Part shown: positions 30,759-41,260 of the stretch, piece after piece
Layout: each line of letters begins with the position of its first letter
Numbering within the stretch: the stretch's first letter is position 1
From: Blattamonas nauphoetae
Taxonomy: Eukaryota; Preaxostyla; Oxymonadida
Direction of reading: 5' to 3'
Length of the DNA: 64,000 bases
NCBI GenBank assembly: GCA_033064195.1
Contig: JARBJD010000045.1
Span: forward strand, 186,001 to 250,000
Program-made: the position numbers and the translations under genes
The notes under the pieces: generated by a model
Database searches by the model: none
What the model was told of the DNA's origin: nothing
What the model saw: the letters and a program-made list of their open reading frames with translations, nothing else

Positions 30759-32711
30759 TTACACTAAATTAAATTCGTCAATGAACTCTGGTGACAAATC
30801 ATCAACGGAAGCCGCATGATATTTAGTGTGTTGAATAGGAACGTACACCACATTCGATAAACTAGTGAGACCATTCAGTAATGAAGCCACTACATTTCCG
30901 TGTTTGTATTCCATGAATTGTCCCACGAATTGAAACTGTCTTCGCTTCTTCTGAAATTTGGCAGCAGTTTTGTTTAAATCAAGGTGAATCAACAGTATGT
31001 TTCCTGGTTTGTATCGCCAAAGCATCTGTGTTGTCTGCTGTCGTTGGGTATTCTTCAATTGCTCTTCACAACTGGAGATATACAGTGCTTCAATCTCTCG
31101 ATTGTTTTGTGCTTGCTGTGGAGTGAACTTGTTCCAGTACGCTCGATGAGGAGTCATGTTGTAGTATTCCACCATCTGATTCATCAGTGAATGATTGGCC
31201 ATTTGTGTCGCATTGTCTTGGAATCCATCTCTGATTGTTCTGATCACTCGATCCACAATTCGATTATGATTTGTGAATGGTGAACTCGTGAAATATGTGC
31301 TGACTTTCTGTTGCTTGAAAAACACTGATGCTTCAATACTTGTCCAAGCAGATTCTCCATCACCTCGAATGTTGTTAACATGAACGCCACGATGATGAAT
31401 GAGATCGTTGATTGCCGTCTTGACTTTGCTCCATGATTTATCCAGTACTGGAATCACAATTAAGTATTTCGAGTTTATGTTAATGGCAAAGATGTAAATC
31501 TGCAGTACTGTTTTCGACGTTGGTGATTGAATGAAAACAAGATCAATTTCCCATGATCCTGACTTCGGTGAGAAATAGGGTCGATCACACTTCTGTGGAA
31601 TTTTTCTGTCTGATGTCTGGTGTGGATCACCTGTGATTGCCTTCGACATGAACTGCATCTTTGATCGAAAAGGATATGATATTTTTTCAACCGGTCTTGA
31701 TGTCATTGGTAATCCATTGGCGATATTTGCTCGTTGTTTTTCCCGTAAGTTCATTGTTTGCTTTGGATTTGCTAGAGTCCATCGGTGAACATATTCATCG
31801 TACCAATCTTGAAATGATCGTCCACCATACGGGATTTGTTTAGGATGAGCAAGAATGAAATCTGTGTCATCACTATCAACAGCTCTGGGTATGTGTGATA
31901 AAATAAACAAGTCACGATTCATCTTCTTCGAATCGACAATCTGTTTAGTGATGAATTGTTCCATTCGCTGTTGATTGTCCATGATTGAGTTCTCGGCTTT
32001 GATTTGTTCATCTTCTGAATTGTCTTTTTGTTGATGATCAAACATTCCTTTCATCACTTCCAATTTATCAAGGACTTGTCGAGTGGTTAATTCCGATCGT
32101 GACACCTCCGATGGATTCATTGACACTATGTCAGGTACCTGTGAAATTGTCAGAAATATATCCTCGTTAAATCTTCTCTCCCTTGCTGGAAAATCATGAT
32201 GTGATTGTTTCAAACGTCTCTTCTTACCAGCTCTGATTGATGACGATAGTGTGGAATCGTCTTGCATTTGCAAGGCTTCGAACTCTCGGTGTGAATCGGA
32301 CATTTGTTTAGGAATCGTTGTAGGCATTGTCTCGCCACTGCGAGGCTTCGAACTCATGGTGATAGTAGGTTGTCCAAAATGGATTTGATTAAATTCATAG
32401 TAAAAATGTTGATACGCTTGATATGCTCGTTCAGCGGTGAAATCGTCTATCTGTTTTCCTGTGAATCCGTTTACAAACAATTGGACAACTTTCCTTCCAT
32501 CAGCAAGTGACAAATTTGGAGATAGATCTCCCGTTATCCAATCACTAAAATATGTGTCATCATCTGCATCATACTCTTCCCATCCATCTTTGGCATGATA
32601 GACGGGTAAAATTTGAGTCGGATCATTTCTGACATGACGTATTGAACTTCGACGGTGTCGTGTGTGGGTAGCAAGGTTTTTGACAATTGCAATGATTTTG
32701 GAATTATCCAT
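30759..32711 (-). CDS. Retrovirus-type (rve) Polinton integrase, 650 residues
   Basis: The core reads GSWEIDLVFIQS (first catalytic Asp), then VIPVLDKSWSKVKTAI, GDGESAW (second Asp) and NHNRIVDRVIRTIRD (third acidic region), the order of the DD-E integrase fold. A positively charged SH3/chromo-like C-terminus follows (MLWRYKPGNILLI ... VVYVPIQHTKYHAA). The enzyme would join the element ends to target DNA and make the 6-bp duplication seen here. The N-terminal 250 residues are long and low-complexity and contain two palindromic units (32259-32294 and 32329-32364) read in frame. It is the neighbour of the polymerase and faces the same way. Confidence 0.85.
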   Translation of the reverse strand: MDNSKIIAIVKNLATHTRHRRSSIRHVRNDPTQILPVYHAKDGWEEYDADDDTYFSDWITGDLSPNLSLADGRKVVQLFVNGFTGKQIDDFTAERAYQAYQHFYYEFNQIHFGQPTITMSSKPRSGETMPTTIPKQMSDSHREFEALQMQDDSTLSSSIRAGKKRRLKQSHHDFPARERRFNEDIFLTISQVPDIVSMNPSEVSRSELTTRQVLDKLEVMKGMFDHQQKDNSEDEQIKAENSIMDNQQRMEQFITKQIVDSKKMNRDLFILSHIPRAVDSDDTDFILAHPKQIPYGGRSFQDWYDEYVHRWTLANPKQTMNLREKQRANIANGLPMTSRPVEKISYPFRSKMQFMSKAITGDPHQTSDRKIPQKCDRPYFSPKSGSWEIDLVFIQSPTSKTVLQIYIFAININSKYLIVIPVLDKSWSKVKTAINDLIHHRGVHVNNIRGDGESAWTSIEASVFFKQQKVSTYFTSSPFTNHNRIVDRVIRTIRDGFQDNATQMANHSLMNQMVEYYNMTPHRAYWNKFTPQQAQNNREIEALYISSCEEQLKNTQRQQTTQMLWRYKPGNILLIHLDLNKTAAKFQKKRRQFQFVGQFMEYKHGNVVASLLNGLTSLSNVVYVPIQHTKYHAASVDDLSPEFIDEFNLV

Positions 32712-32715
32712 TTAT

Positions 32716-34093
32716 TCAAAAATAAAGTTTGTATTTATTCGATTTTGTAATCCACGCTTTCAGCCCATAAATGAATGGAGGACAGGATTCATTTTTAAGT
32801 ACGATTGCCTTCAGATGAATTCCACTGAGACTGAGTTTCTGTTGTTGTATTTTGGCAATCTCAAATCCATTGGTGTCCTCTTCACTCACGATTCTTCTCG
32901 TTTGAAAGTTCAATGTTGTGGTCACTGTTTTCTCTCCGTTCAGGCACTTCACATAGTCGTCGCTTGTGATGTTGGTTTTCTTCAGAGACACTCCTTTGAT
33001 TTTGCATTTCTCATCGAGAGAGTAACACTTTGGTGCAAGACAGATCATCTGTTCACCTTCCTTCTCAATTGCTAATCCCAACAGTTTCTTCTCATCATCA
33101 ACTCCCTTTTCAGGATTGGGAAACCATTCATATTTGTGAGCATCATAAAATTCCTTATCAGCAACAACGTGTTCGAACTGTTGATGAATACCTGCATTTG
33201 GATCACCTGAGATTGCCCAGTACGCAGAGTCAGTGTCTCCTTCACAGAAGTGAATCTTGTTCATGTCAAGGCACTTGCACATGAAGTTGTAGATGAAATT
33301 CAGATACCAGAACTTGGCATTGTCGAGTGTGAATACTGCTTCTTGCAGACATGTTTTGCACGATGCTTTCTCTCTGTCTTCGATCACAATGTAGTTGTCC
33401 TCATTGATCTCTCTTGTCGCCACAAATCCTTTCATCATCTGTTTCAAATATGTTCTCTTCTCATTGCAGATTGTGATTGAGTTGTACTTCTCAGTGTTCA
33501 TTCCATCGTATCCGTAACTTCCATTCAAGTTCGTCTTACAGAACTGTTCTTTTCCCTTGTTCCCAACCTTCATTGCTTCTATTCTGTCATTCATGAATGA
33601 AGTCACGAATGGTTCAAATCCAGCATGTCTGGAGAATACCATCACACTCCGGACTTCGTCCACAATGAAGTGACAATAGTCGATGAGGAACCACAGATAG
33701 TATGTCGAAAAGAACATATACTGATCGTGTGTGCTCAAGAGTTGGGTCAGCTTCCGTTGTTTGTCATCAGTCTTCAATCCATGTTTCTTCATCAACAAAT
33801 AAGTCTTCTCTCCAATGTTTTCTTCTGTCGTATTGACAATGATGTTTCTGAAGATTGGTGGGAAGTTAATGAACTCATTTATGTATTTCTCATCAATGTG
33901 TCCCTTCAATTCAGCAACGAACAATGTCTTCTGATTCTTGTCTTCGATGATCTCACGACATTGAGAATCATTTGTGAGGGTATACAAGCATCTTCCTGGC
34001 ATATACATTCTGTGATTCGTGTATGTATTGTTCTTGTTCTTGATTGATGAGAAAGCACTTGGATAAAGTGAATTAAAGTCAACACCGCAGACA
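32716..34093 (-). CDS. Protein-primed DNA polymerase B, polymerase-domain part
   Basis: Motif A (DFNSLYPS), motif B (KTNLNGSYGYDG) and motif C (GDTDSAYW) of family B polymerases occur in order near residues 10, 190 and 293 of this stretch, followed by a thumb-like C-terminus. It belongs to the DNA_pol_B_2 (protein-primed) group typical of Polintons, which copies the element from its ends. Upstream coding sequence is separated from it by the 3.5-kb guest element at 34094-37639; the 9-bp duplication CCGCAGACA marks the site. Confidence 0.88.
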
Positions 34094-34528
34094 GGGTACC
34101 TCAATTTTCAGGGGAAAAACTCGATCCCAGGGGAGTATCTCAATCACAGGGGAGAATCTCGAACACAGGGGAAAATCTCAATCACAGGGGAAAATCTCAA
34201 TCACAGGGGAAAATCTCAATCACAGGGGAAAATCTCGGGCCACAGGGGAAGAATGTCATATAACATAAGGATTGAAGAAGATAGAAATTTTGATCATTAG
34301 TGGTTTAGTGGTAATTATGACGGACTTTGAGACGGCGGACCGGGGTTCAATTCCTGTCATCGACTTTTTTTTTGACTTTTTTGATCTTCCTTTATTTCTC
34401 AGATATATATGACATTCACTACGTTTAATAACCTTTCAATACTTGAAATGAAACCGAATCAGAATTGTGTGAAGATCCTCACCCAATTTATCTCAACTCC
34501 CGTGATCGCTCTCGCTGCTCTGTTCACA
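34094..34528 (+). repeat. Left terminal repeat of the Mutator-like element, with tandem 18-bp units
   Basis: The outer 160 bp are mostly copies of a unit with CAGGGGAAAATCTCAATCA. The inner part contains a tRNA-like cassette (34298-34366) and a fully unique segment matched in the right arm. Confidence 0.85.
34298..34366 (+). ncRNA. tRNA-like Pol III cassette in the left arm
   Basis: An A-box-like segment (TTTAGTGGTAATTATG), a B box (GGTTCAATTCC) at normal tRNA distance and a run of nine T directly after give the outline of a Pol III gene. The acceptor arm pairs only partly, the T stem is weak, and I cannot form an anticodon stem around CTTTGAG, so it is probably not a working tRNA. The right arm has the mirrored copy (about 37387-37456) with one base change in the T stem. 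Confidence 0.45.
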
Positions 34529-35742
34529 TTCATAGCCTTAATCTCCCTCTCCTCATGTCTGCCACTGACCCAATGTCTATTGTTCTCGATCATCTCTTCA
34601 TCTTTCATTGACAGAGATTCTCCCACTTTTACTTCAGGCGGTTGTGTGCGTGTCGCTCGACCTTCTATTAACCATAAATCGTCGTTCAGCTTCAAGGTTT
34701 GAGAGTTGTGATCTCAGTTCATCGATATTTATCTTCAGGAGAGACGCTTCACTTGAATTTGGACGTCGATCCATTTGTCGCTTTTATCAGTGGGTATGTG
34801 CCGAATCAAGATTGAGCCAATCCTTCTCTCTTGAATTGGTGAACATTATGTATTCACTTTCTCTTTCTTTCGAATATGTGTCTCTTCCATGCTGAACTCT
34901 CTCTCTCGTCTGATCTTCATTCCGTGTCACTGTTTTTCTGTACATTTATTAAGATTCTGTAATACTCCACTCAATGCACTTCAATCTCGCGAACACCGTC
35001 TCCTCTCCAACCATTTACCGTCCTCAATGTCAGTGTCGACAAAGACAAAGCACTGCTCCTAAATCTTTGTCATACCAGTCACAAACGATCATCCTCCACT
35101 GCTCGCAGAAGTTGTGCAAGGCGTCCTAATCCACGTTCTGATGTTAAAGTTAGATCCGCATCTTGTTCAAACAATTAGCGACAAATCTGGATATGATGAG
35201 CGACAAAACGGCTGGAAGCACTCAAAGCGAAGAAAAAGGGATGAAACATCGAAAAATCGGAGAGGTCGCTCACAAAGGAGCAGACAAAGGTTGATCAGAC
35301 GATCTTTCGTTTTGGAGGGCTTTTGTCACATTTCATCAAGAATGTGAAAGCATTGACAGATGTTTGATCATTCGCTATCATCCTTTCGGCAAGTGTTGAC
35401 TTGGTGGGCCACAAGTGATCGAGGTGTGTCAAGACCTTTTGTTCAACTATCCCGTCCTCTCATCACAATAGGTTCCATAGAGTGATGAGAACATCTGTTT
35501 GTCAAACTTTCAATGATATTGTCGAGATCGTCACCACGAATTCCAGGAGTGGTTGATCATGACTGTTGAGGGCGATTGGTGAACACCATCACTTCACCTT
35601 TTCGTTTTCTCGGTTCATTTTACTCTTTTATCTATCATTTCATCATAATTTTTCGATAAATGTTGTTTGATCATGGTATATGATGAAGTGACACAATGGA
35701 ACACATCTACCAACAAAACACCCAAATTCAGATCACGCTCGA

Positions 35743-35818
35743 CGCTTGCGTGGTGCAATCGGTAGATCGCCCGCTTTGAAAGCTTGAGGACGCGGGTTCA
35801 AGACCTACCAGCGTCCTC
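35743..35818 (+). tRNA. tRNA-like gene, decayed, possible anticodon TGA
   Basis: The acceptor ends GACGCT and AGCGTC pair, CAATCGGTAGA gives a D loop, TTCAAGA sits in the T loop position, and eight T follow. The D and anticodon stems contain mismatches (CCCGC against GCTTG around TTTGAAA), three extra bases sit after the acceptor, and the long variable arm expected for serine is absent. It is either a decayed tRNA or a tRNA-derived promoter carried by the element. Confidence 0.42.
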
Positions 35819-36868
35819 TTTTTTTTCTCAACTTAGAATTTTTTGGCCCACCAACTCGACATTTGCCGACAATTAGCACCAATTTGTGGCAAAGGAACGA
35901 GAAAGAAAGTCAATTCGAATGCAATATCAACGAGATCGTTCTATTGTCAGTCCATTACACTCTCCACCTCCTAATTCATCGCAATATTCGCTCTTTTCTC
36001 CTCATCCACGCTTCCCTTCACATATCCCGCTACTCGCACCAACGCTCTCTGTGAGGACGAAGAGATTGTGGTGTGAGGCCGAAGACAACGACTGTGTGCA
36101 GACAAGCGAAATGGCACAATCAAAATCGGAGATCGTTGCGAGGAGTGCTTGGTAGAGCGAGCCGTGGTTGGATGGGGGAGAGTTCTCGTGATTGGAAGGA
36201 TGGTGTCGGTTGAAAGAGTGCCGAAAACGATGTCAGCTTGTTCCTGTGTGAGGAAGAGGTGAAAAAGAGATGAAATCATGTGTATGATGAGATGTTCAAA
36301 CCGAGACGTGTGAATGCTGGCATTTCGACAGTATTCGAATGATATTGCCTTTTTGCTGCTCTATCGGCAGTTTCTGTGAGATAATCAAACAAAACAGGGC
36401 AGACACTGATTGTATCCGGCAGAGAACGGCCAGGGCGTGTCTGAGGAGTGTAGAGCAGTTCTTTTGCCTCTTCACCCAAAATATCTTCAATCTACAGAAG
36501 ATTGAAGAAGTGATGAAATGAACAGAAAAGCACATACCTGGTGAAGACACGGCGAGTCAGTGAAGCCACGGCTGAGACAGATTCCTTCCTTTCTGCCCAT
36601 CCATTCCTCTCAACTGCACATAAACCCAACCAACTTGCATTGTCGCGTCCACTCCTCCCAGCCAGCTTTTATGATTCGAGAAATCACACTTCGCTCTTCG
36701 GTGTCCTCAATCCCGTCCAGCAGAAGCTGGACACCAGAATGCTGGGATAGACGAGCTTCAGGCATGCATGTGAAGGAGGAGTGAAGATCTTCGGACTGAA
36801 TTTCGTATTGCACAAAAGCTGTCGAGTAAACAAGACACGAAATCAGATCTGGAAAAATATGAGAGAGA

Positions 36869-37210
36869 ATGAAGTCAACTATTGAAAATAATGAATCGGG
36901 AAGATGGAAGAAGAGCGAGATGAGGAAAGTAAACCGTGTCGATTCACTCGATCTTTCTGAAAACGAGCGGGATCAGTTCAACTTTGAGGATCGTTCACTG
37001 TCAGCTTCCCTCCTCCTGCCTGAATCGATATCTCCAGACAGCACTCTTCGTATTAGTCTTCGTCTCCTTTCGACTATCTGTCTTCGCTTTTGTCGGAAGT
37101 TTCTCGAGAACGAGCAGATCCCATCGGATGTTTCGAAAGATCTGAGATTGTGCAAAGAGGGAGTTTCTATTGATGGTGAACGATTGAATTTAGAGAAACC
37201 AGGCGGCTAA
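36869..37210 (+). other. Interior of the Mutator-like element, open frame of 113 codons
   Basis: This is the longest frame in the interior. It is Ser/Arg/Leu-rich with no recognised domain and may be chance. The remaining interior (34529-36868) holds short frames and the tRNA-like gene only. Confidence 0.2.
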
Positions 37211-37224
37211 GTATTCAGAAAAGG

Positions 37225-37639
37225 TGTGAACAGAGCAGCGAGAGCGATCACGGGAGTTGAGATAAATTGGGTGAGGATCTTCACACAATTCTGATTCGGT
37301 TTCATTTCAAGTATTGAAAGGTTATTAAACGTAGTGAATGTCATATATATCTGAGAAATAAAGGAAGATCAAAAAAGTCAAAAAAAAGTCGATGACAGGA
37401 ATTGAACCCGGGTCCGCCGTCTCAAAGTCCGTCATAATTACCACTAAACCACTAATGATCAAAATTTCTATCTTCTTCAATCCTTATGTTATATGACATT
37501 CTTCCCCTGTGGCCCGAGATTTTCCCCTGTGATTGAGATTTTCCCCTGTGATTGAGATTTTCCCCTGTGTTCGAGATTCTCCCCTGTGATTGAGATACTC
37601 CCCTGGGATCGAGTTTTTCCCCTGAAAATTGAGACACCC
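37225..37639 (-). repeat. Right terminal repeat of the Mutator-like element
   Basis: It matches 34094-34528 in inverted orientation, with one fewer tandem 18-bp unit and scattered differences, including one in the tRNA-like T stem and two in the tip. Confidence 0.85.
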
Positions 37640-39783
37640 CCGCAGACATGAGTCATTTTGTGTTCTGTATCCTCAGAAATGACTTTCCCGTCTTCATATT
37701 TGAAGTGATTGATTGGAGTCACGTCTTTGATGTTCTGTCTGTGTTGAACATTCGATAATCCACCAGTCACTGCTGCTCTCAACTTGTGATAGGTTTGCTC
37801 ATGTGTCAGAGTCATTGGTAATGATTTCCAGATGCAGTACTTCTTCAGTTGAATTCTCAATCGTGTGAGATGCTCATCCTTGTCTGACTTGTAGGTGTTG
37901 CAGTAATCACAGCAGATCTTTACGTTCTCTTTTGAATGACCTTTTGCATTGTCAATTCTGTCCAACGTTGGTTTGACTGCTTGTGAGAAACTGCTTCTGC
38001 AAATGTAACAACATTTTTGACATTCATTTACGAACCATTCGTAGTCAGATTCAATGACATTGTTGTCAGTACTACGATGAGCTTTCATGTCTTGATACCT
38101 GTATCCTTCAACTTTGTATTTCCAGTATTGTTTTGTGATTTTGATTGGACCAGATTCGTCACATTCATTATAGTCAGCATCTATGTCAAAGTCTTTGTAC
38201 GCACATGCATATTTGATTGCAGAAGCATTCGCTGACAGTGAGAGATTGTGCAACATGTCCACTTTGTATTGGAAGTTCAGATCAATCAGATTGTCAAGTG
38301 GTGCAATCATGCATTCGACGTCTCTGATGTTGTAGAACTTGAGGTAATCCCATCTGTTCTTGAATCCTTGCTTGTTCCAATCGTCGAGGTACATTTGGTA
38401 ATCAGTGTCGGACATTTCACTGTTGTTCAGACTGGAATAGAATTCATATTTGGAGAATGGTTCTTGTTTGCTCAGCACTGTATCGTAGTCTGATGAATCA
38501 AATGATTCGTAAGCGAAGAATGATTTCTGCAGAGTGGTGTTTCCTCCAAAAGCCTTCACTGCATTATCCAAAGTCATTGGTCCTGTGTACGACATCATGT
38601 CAATGAACCGAAGTACTTGTTGAGTTTTCTCGTGTCTGATCAATACTTGTTTGTACTTTGTTGTTGATCCAAGAAAGCTCACCACTTTCCAATCCTTGTC
38701 AACCAGATCTCGAAAGATGAGATTGATGTCGAATCTGGAACTGTTGAATCCAATCACACTGACTTCATTCTGTGATGGAATTTCAGGATCTTCAAAATAG
38801 TTGTCATCTCGTACTGTCTCAGCATATTTGAAGAGTTCTCTAATCCATTGCTTCACAAAGTCTTTTCCATCTCGAAGATCAAAGTAGATTGATTTTACAC
38901 CAGTTTTTGTTTTGATTGCTGATGCAACAGAGAGAGGTTTCAAGTGTGAGATCAGTTGAGTATTGTCATCCGAGAACAAGTTGTCAAGAACGAGATCTTC
39001 CATTGTTTCGAAATCATAAGTGATGTAGTACTGCGTTGGTTTAAATTCGTCTTGTCTCTTGTGTGCCATCAGAAATTCATGTGTTCTATTGTTAAGAATG
39101 TGTGGTACATAAGGTCTTGGTGTTTTATCAAGGGAGATCTTCTTCACATGTTTTCCATCAACTTCTTTGCATTCTTTGAGATGCTTCTCATAGTCTCTTG
39201 AGAAGTGTGAATCCTTCACTTGGAATCCTCTTGACTGACAATATGGACAGAGTTTATATCCAGTGATTCTCTCAGGATCAACAATGTACATCACGTGAAC
39301 AAGCGTTGCTGTAAGTGGAATCATTAGAACGTTTAGAACTCTTGCTTCGTCATTCTCGTCGATGTTCGATTGACTGAGGAAGTAACGTTTCTTGTCTTCG
39401 TCGTATTCATGGATGTGAACTGTTATATTGAATTTTGTCATTGCTTTCTCCATATCACAAGCAATATCAAATCCTGGATAGTTTCGTAAATGTTCCGTTA
39501 ATTGATGTGGTCGAAGGTGTGTAAGATTCTCAAATTCTGGGAACAGTTTGGACGCTTCTGTGTTTCTCATATTGATTGAGATTTTCTTACCAGGAATTTC
39601 AGGAAGTGAGAGGAACGATAGTGCTTGAAAGAAACAAATGTTGAACTCAGAATCGATGTACCGAACGTTTCTCGTTTTGATGTGTTCACAAAGGATAGCA
39701 TTCGCTTTCCCTGCCACTGGAAATCGATAGACTGCAACCAGAATGGAATGGAATGCAATAAACATTGTCTTTGTGTCCATCAA
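37640..39783 (-). CDS. Protein-primed DNA polymerase B, exonuclease and HNH-like part
   Basis: The 3'-5' exonuclease motifs are in order: TYDFETM (near residue 256 of the open frame), GFNSSRFDIN (near 343) and FYNIRDVECM (near 487). N-terminal to them is a Cys/His pair segment (CPYCQSRGF ... H ... H ... C). Between the exonuclease and the site of the guest element is a zinc-finger HNH-like module: CYIC, LDRIDNAKGHSKENV, CCDYCNTYK (residues about 590-640). HNH-like insertions of this kind occur, as far as I recall, in other protist Polinton polymerases. Coding-like sequence of the same gene also lies on both sides of the MITE at 39840-40359. Confidence 0.85.
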
Positions 39784-39839
39784 TGTCCTCTCTTGTGATT
39801 CCTTGATGAGATTGATTGCATATTTGGAATATTCATTAA

Positions 39840-40359
39840 CAGGCTTCTGATTTGATCCCAGTGATCCCAGTCGGATCTGATCCCACTAAATACCTACAAT
39901 ACCATTTCGTTTCTTTCATTTCAAAAAAGTCTTCTTATATATGATATTTGAATGGAAAAAAAAGTAAAAAGGAAAATGGTCACTTCATAGATCATGAAAA
40001 TGCAAACTTTGGGTGCTGCTGTTCAGTTTGTTCTACAACAATAATTATAAAAACAAGTCGATAATGCGTTATTATGTCTTCTTTGATGGTTTTTTCTCAC
40101 TGACAAAAGTCAATGAAGGGAATACATCGAAAAAAGAAGTGTTGGTGATTGTGATCGTGCGTGTTTTTGGGAAATAAGAGCTGTCTGAAATATTGAAGAG
40201 CATTATGTGAAAACAAGAAGTGAATTGAACATGATTAATGAAGTGATAATGAGAAAATCTCAAAGGAAAAGAGTTGAAATATGATCTCAGTACAAATTTA
40301 GGCACTGACATCAATTGATCCCAGTTTTACCTATTTTGATGGGACTACTCAGATGCCTG
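39840..40359. mobile_element. 520-bp hAT MITE inside the Polinton
   Basis: The ends CAGGCTTCTGA and (minus strand) CAGGCATCTGA are flanked by the 8-bp duplication TTCATTAA (39832-39839 and 40360-40367). GATC-rich repeats sit inside the ends. The tip equals the 3' end of hAT-2 (16612-16622), so it is a non-autonomous member of that family. It lies in the 5' region of the polymerase gene. An 80-codon frame inside (40072-40314) has no recognisable product. Confidence 0.85.
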
Positions 40360-40515
40360 TTCATTAATGTCTGACTCATTTCTAATCACAGTTGGGAAAC
40401 TCTTTGATGAATTCTCCAGTTCTGGTCTGAAATCGTTGTACAATGTCTCATCACCATCTTTTCTTTCAACAATCTTTCCAAAATCGATGCAGATCTTGAA
40501 AGGATGATCCTTCTC

Positions 40516-41166
40516 TTAATTGTACACAGATTTGATGAAGGTTGTGATTTCCTCAACGTTTTTCAAATGATTGTGAAAATACAACTGATAAGGTTTTCCA
40601 TTATCTTCGACCTTATCAACCTCATTCTTTTTGAACTTCTTTCGTGCTTTCAATAAACAAGAATCAAATGCAGTTTTGTTTCGTGGTTCCGCAAGTAAGA
40701 TACATTCATTGAATCCATCAAATTGCTTCACTTCTCTGTTTTCCATTTGTTCATTTTTCTTTTGAATAATCAACAGATTCTTCATCCAATGATCCACCAA
40801 TTTCTCCTCAATTGATTTCAGTTTCCGTGTGATCTTGAACACTTCCCTTTTCAATTCAGTTTCGTTAATTCTCGGATGTGCTTTCATGTCCATGATGATG
40901 ACATTGTGATCCTCTGTCGACATCTCTCGTCTGTTTTTCACTTCTTTCAGAAACAAAGGAAGAATGGAGAAGTTGAGATTTGTTGTCGGATATGGAAACT
41001 CAACATCTCGGTGTCGTAGCATTGAAAGGAGAAATGAAGAATGATGTTGATAACTTGTACTATTTGGATTGTAGGTTCGACCATCTTCAAATGCGAAAAC
41101 TGTATTGGAAAATAGTTCTTGAATTTGTCGAATATTATTCTTACGTAACTGAAGGCGTGTTGTCAT
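40516..41166 (-). CDS. Polinton protein of unknown function, 216 residues
   Basis: The ATG at 41166 follows a long A/T box. The protein is charged and helical (KLKSIEEKLVDHWMKNLLII, then KKFKKNEVDKVEDNGKPY), with no motif I know. It is the first gene after the right terminal repeat region on this strand, upstream of the polymerase. A role in replication is only a guess from position. Confidence 0.5.
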   Translation of the reverse strand: MTTRLQLRKNNIRQIQELFSNTVFAFEDGRTYNPNSTSYQHHSSFLLSMLRHRDVEFPYPTTNLNFSILPLFLKEVKNRREMSTEDHNVIIMDMKAHPRINETELKREVFKITRKLKSIEEKLVDHWMKNLLIIQKKNEQMENREVKQFDGFNECILLAEPRNKTAFDSCLLKARKKFKKNEVDKVEDNGKPYQLYFHNHLKNVEEITTFIKSVYN

Positions 41167-41260
41167 TTACTACAAATTAAAAAATTAAAAAATAAAAAAA
41201 TAAAAAAAAGTTTCGTCATTCTTTTCGATTTCTCAATGGTGGTTTATTCTTCGCTTTTAA

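Larger units (their letters stand above)
34094..37639. mobile_element. 3.5-kb Mutator-like element, 9-bp target duplication, no transposase seen
   Basis: The ends read GGGTACCTCAATTTTCAGGG (left) and GGGTGTCTCAATTTTCAGGG (right, minus strand). They are flanked by CCGCAGACA on both sides (34085-34093 and 37640-37648). Terminal repeats run 34094-34528 and 37225-37639 (435 and 415 bp); the size difference comes from a variable number of tandem 18-bp units (CAGGGGAAAATCTCAATCA-like) near the tips. The 9-bp duplication, long repeats and GGG termini suggest a Mutator-like element; other 8-9 bp families (Merlin, hAT) are possible. The interior (34529-37224) has only short frames, so this is non-autonomous. 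Each arm holds a tRNA-like cassette, and a third lies in the middle. Confidence 0.8.

Noticed and set aside
30759-32711. The integrase as part of an LTR retrotransposon
   Set aside because: No reverse transcriptase, gag or LTRs are present, and it sits beside a protein-primed polymerase and capsid-size genes within a Polinton.
34110-34250. Regular CAGGGG repeats as a CRISPR or satellite array
   Set aside because: They are tandem 18-19 bp units without spacers, mirrored at the other end of the same element, so they are terminal-repeat structure.
34298-34366. A functional tRNA-Gln or tRNA-Glu gene
   Set aside because: The A and B boxes are good but the anticodon stem cannot be formed and the acceptor stem is incomplete.
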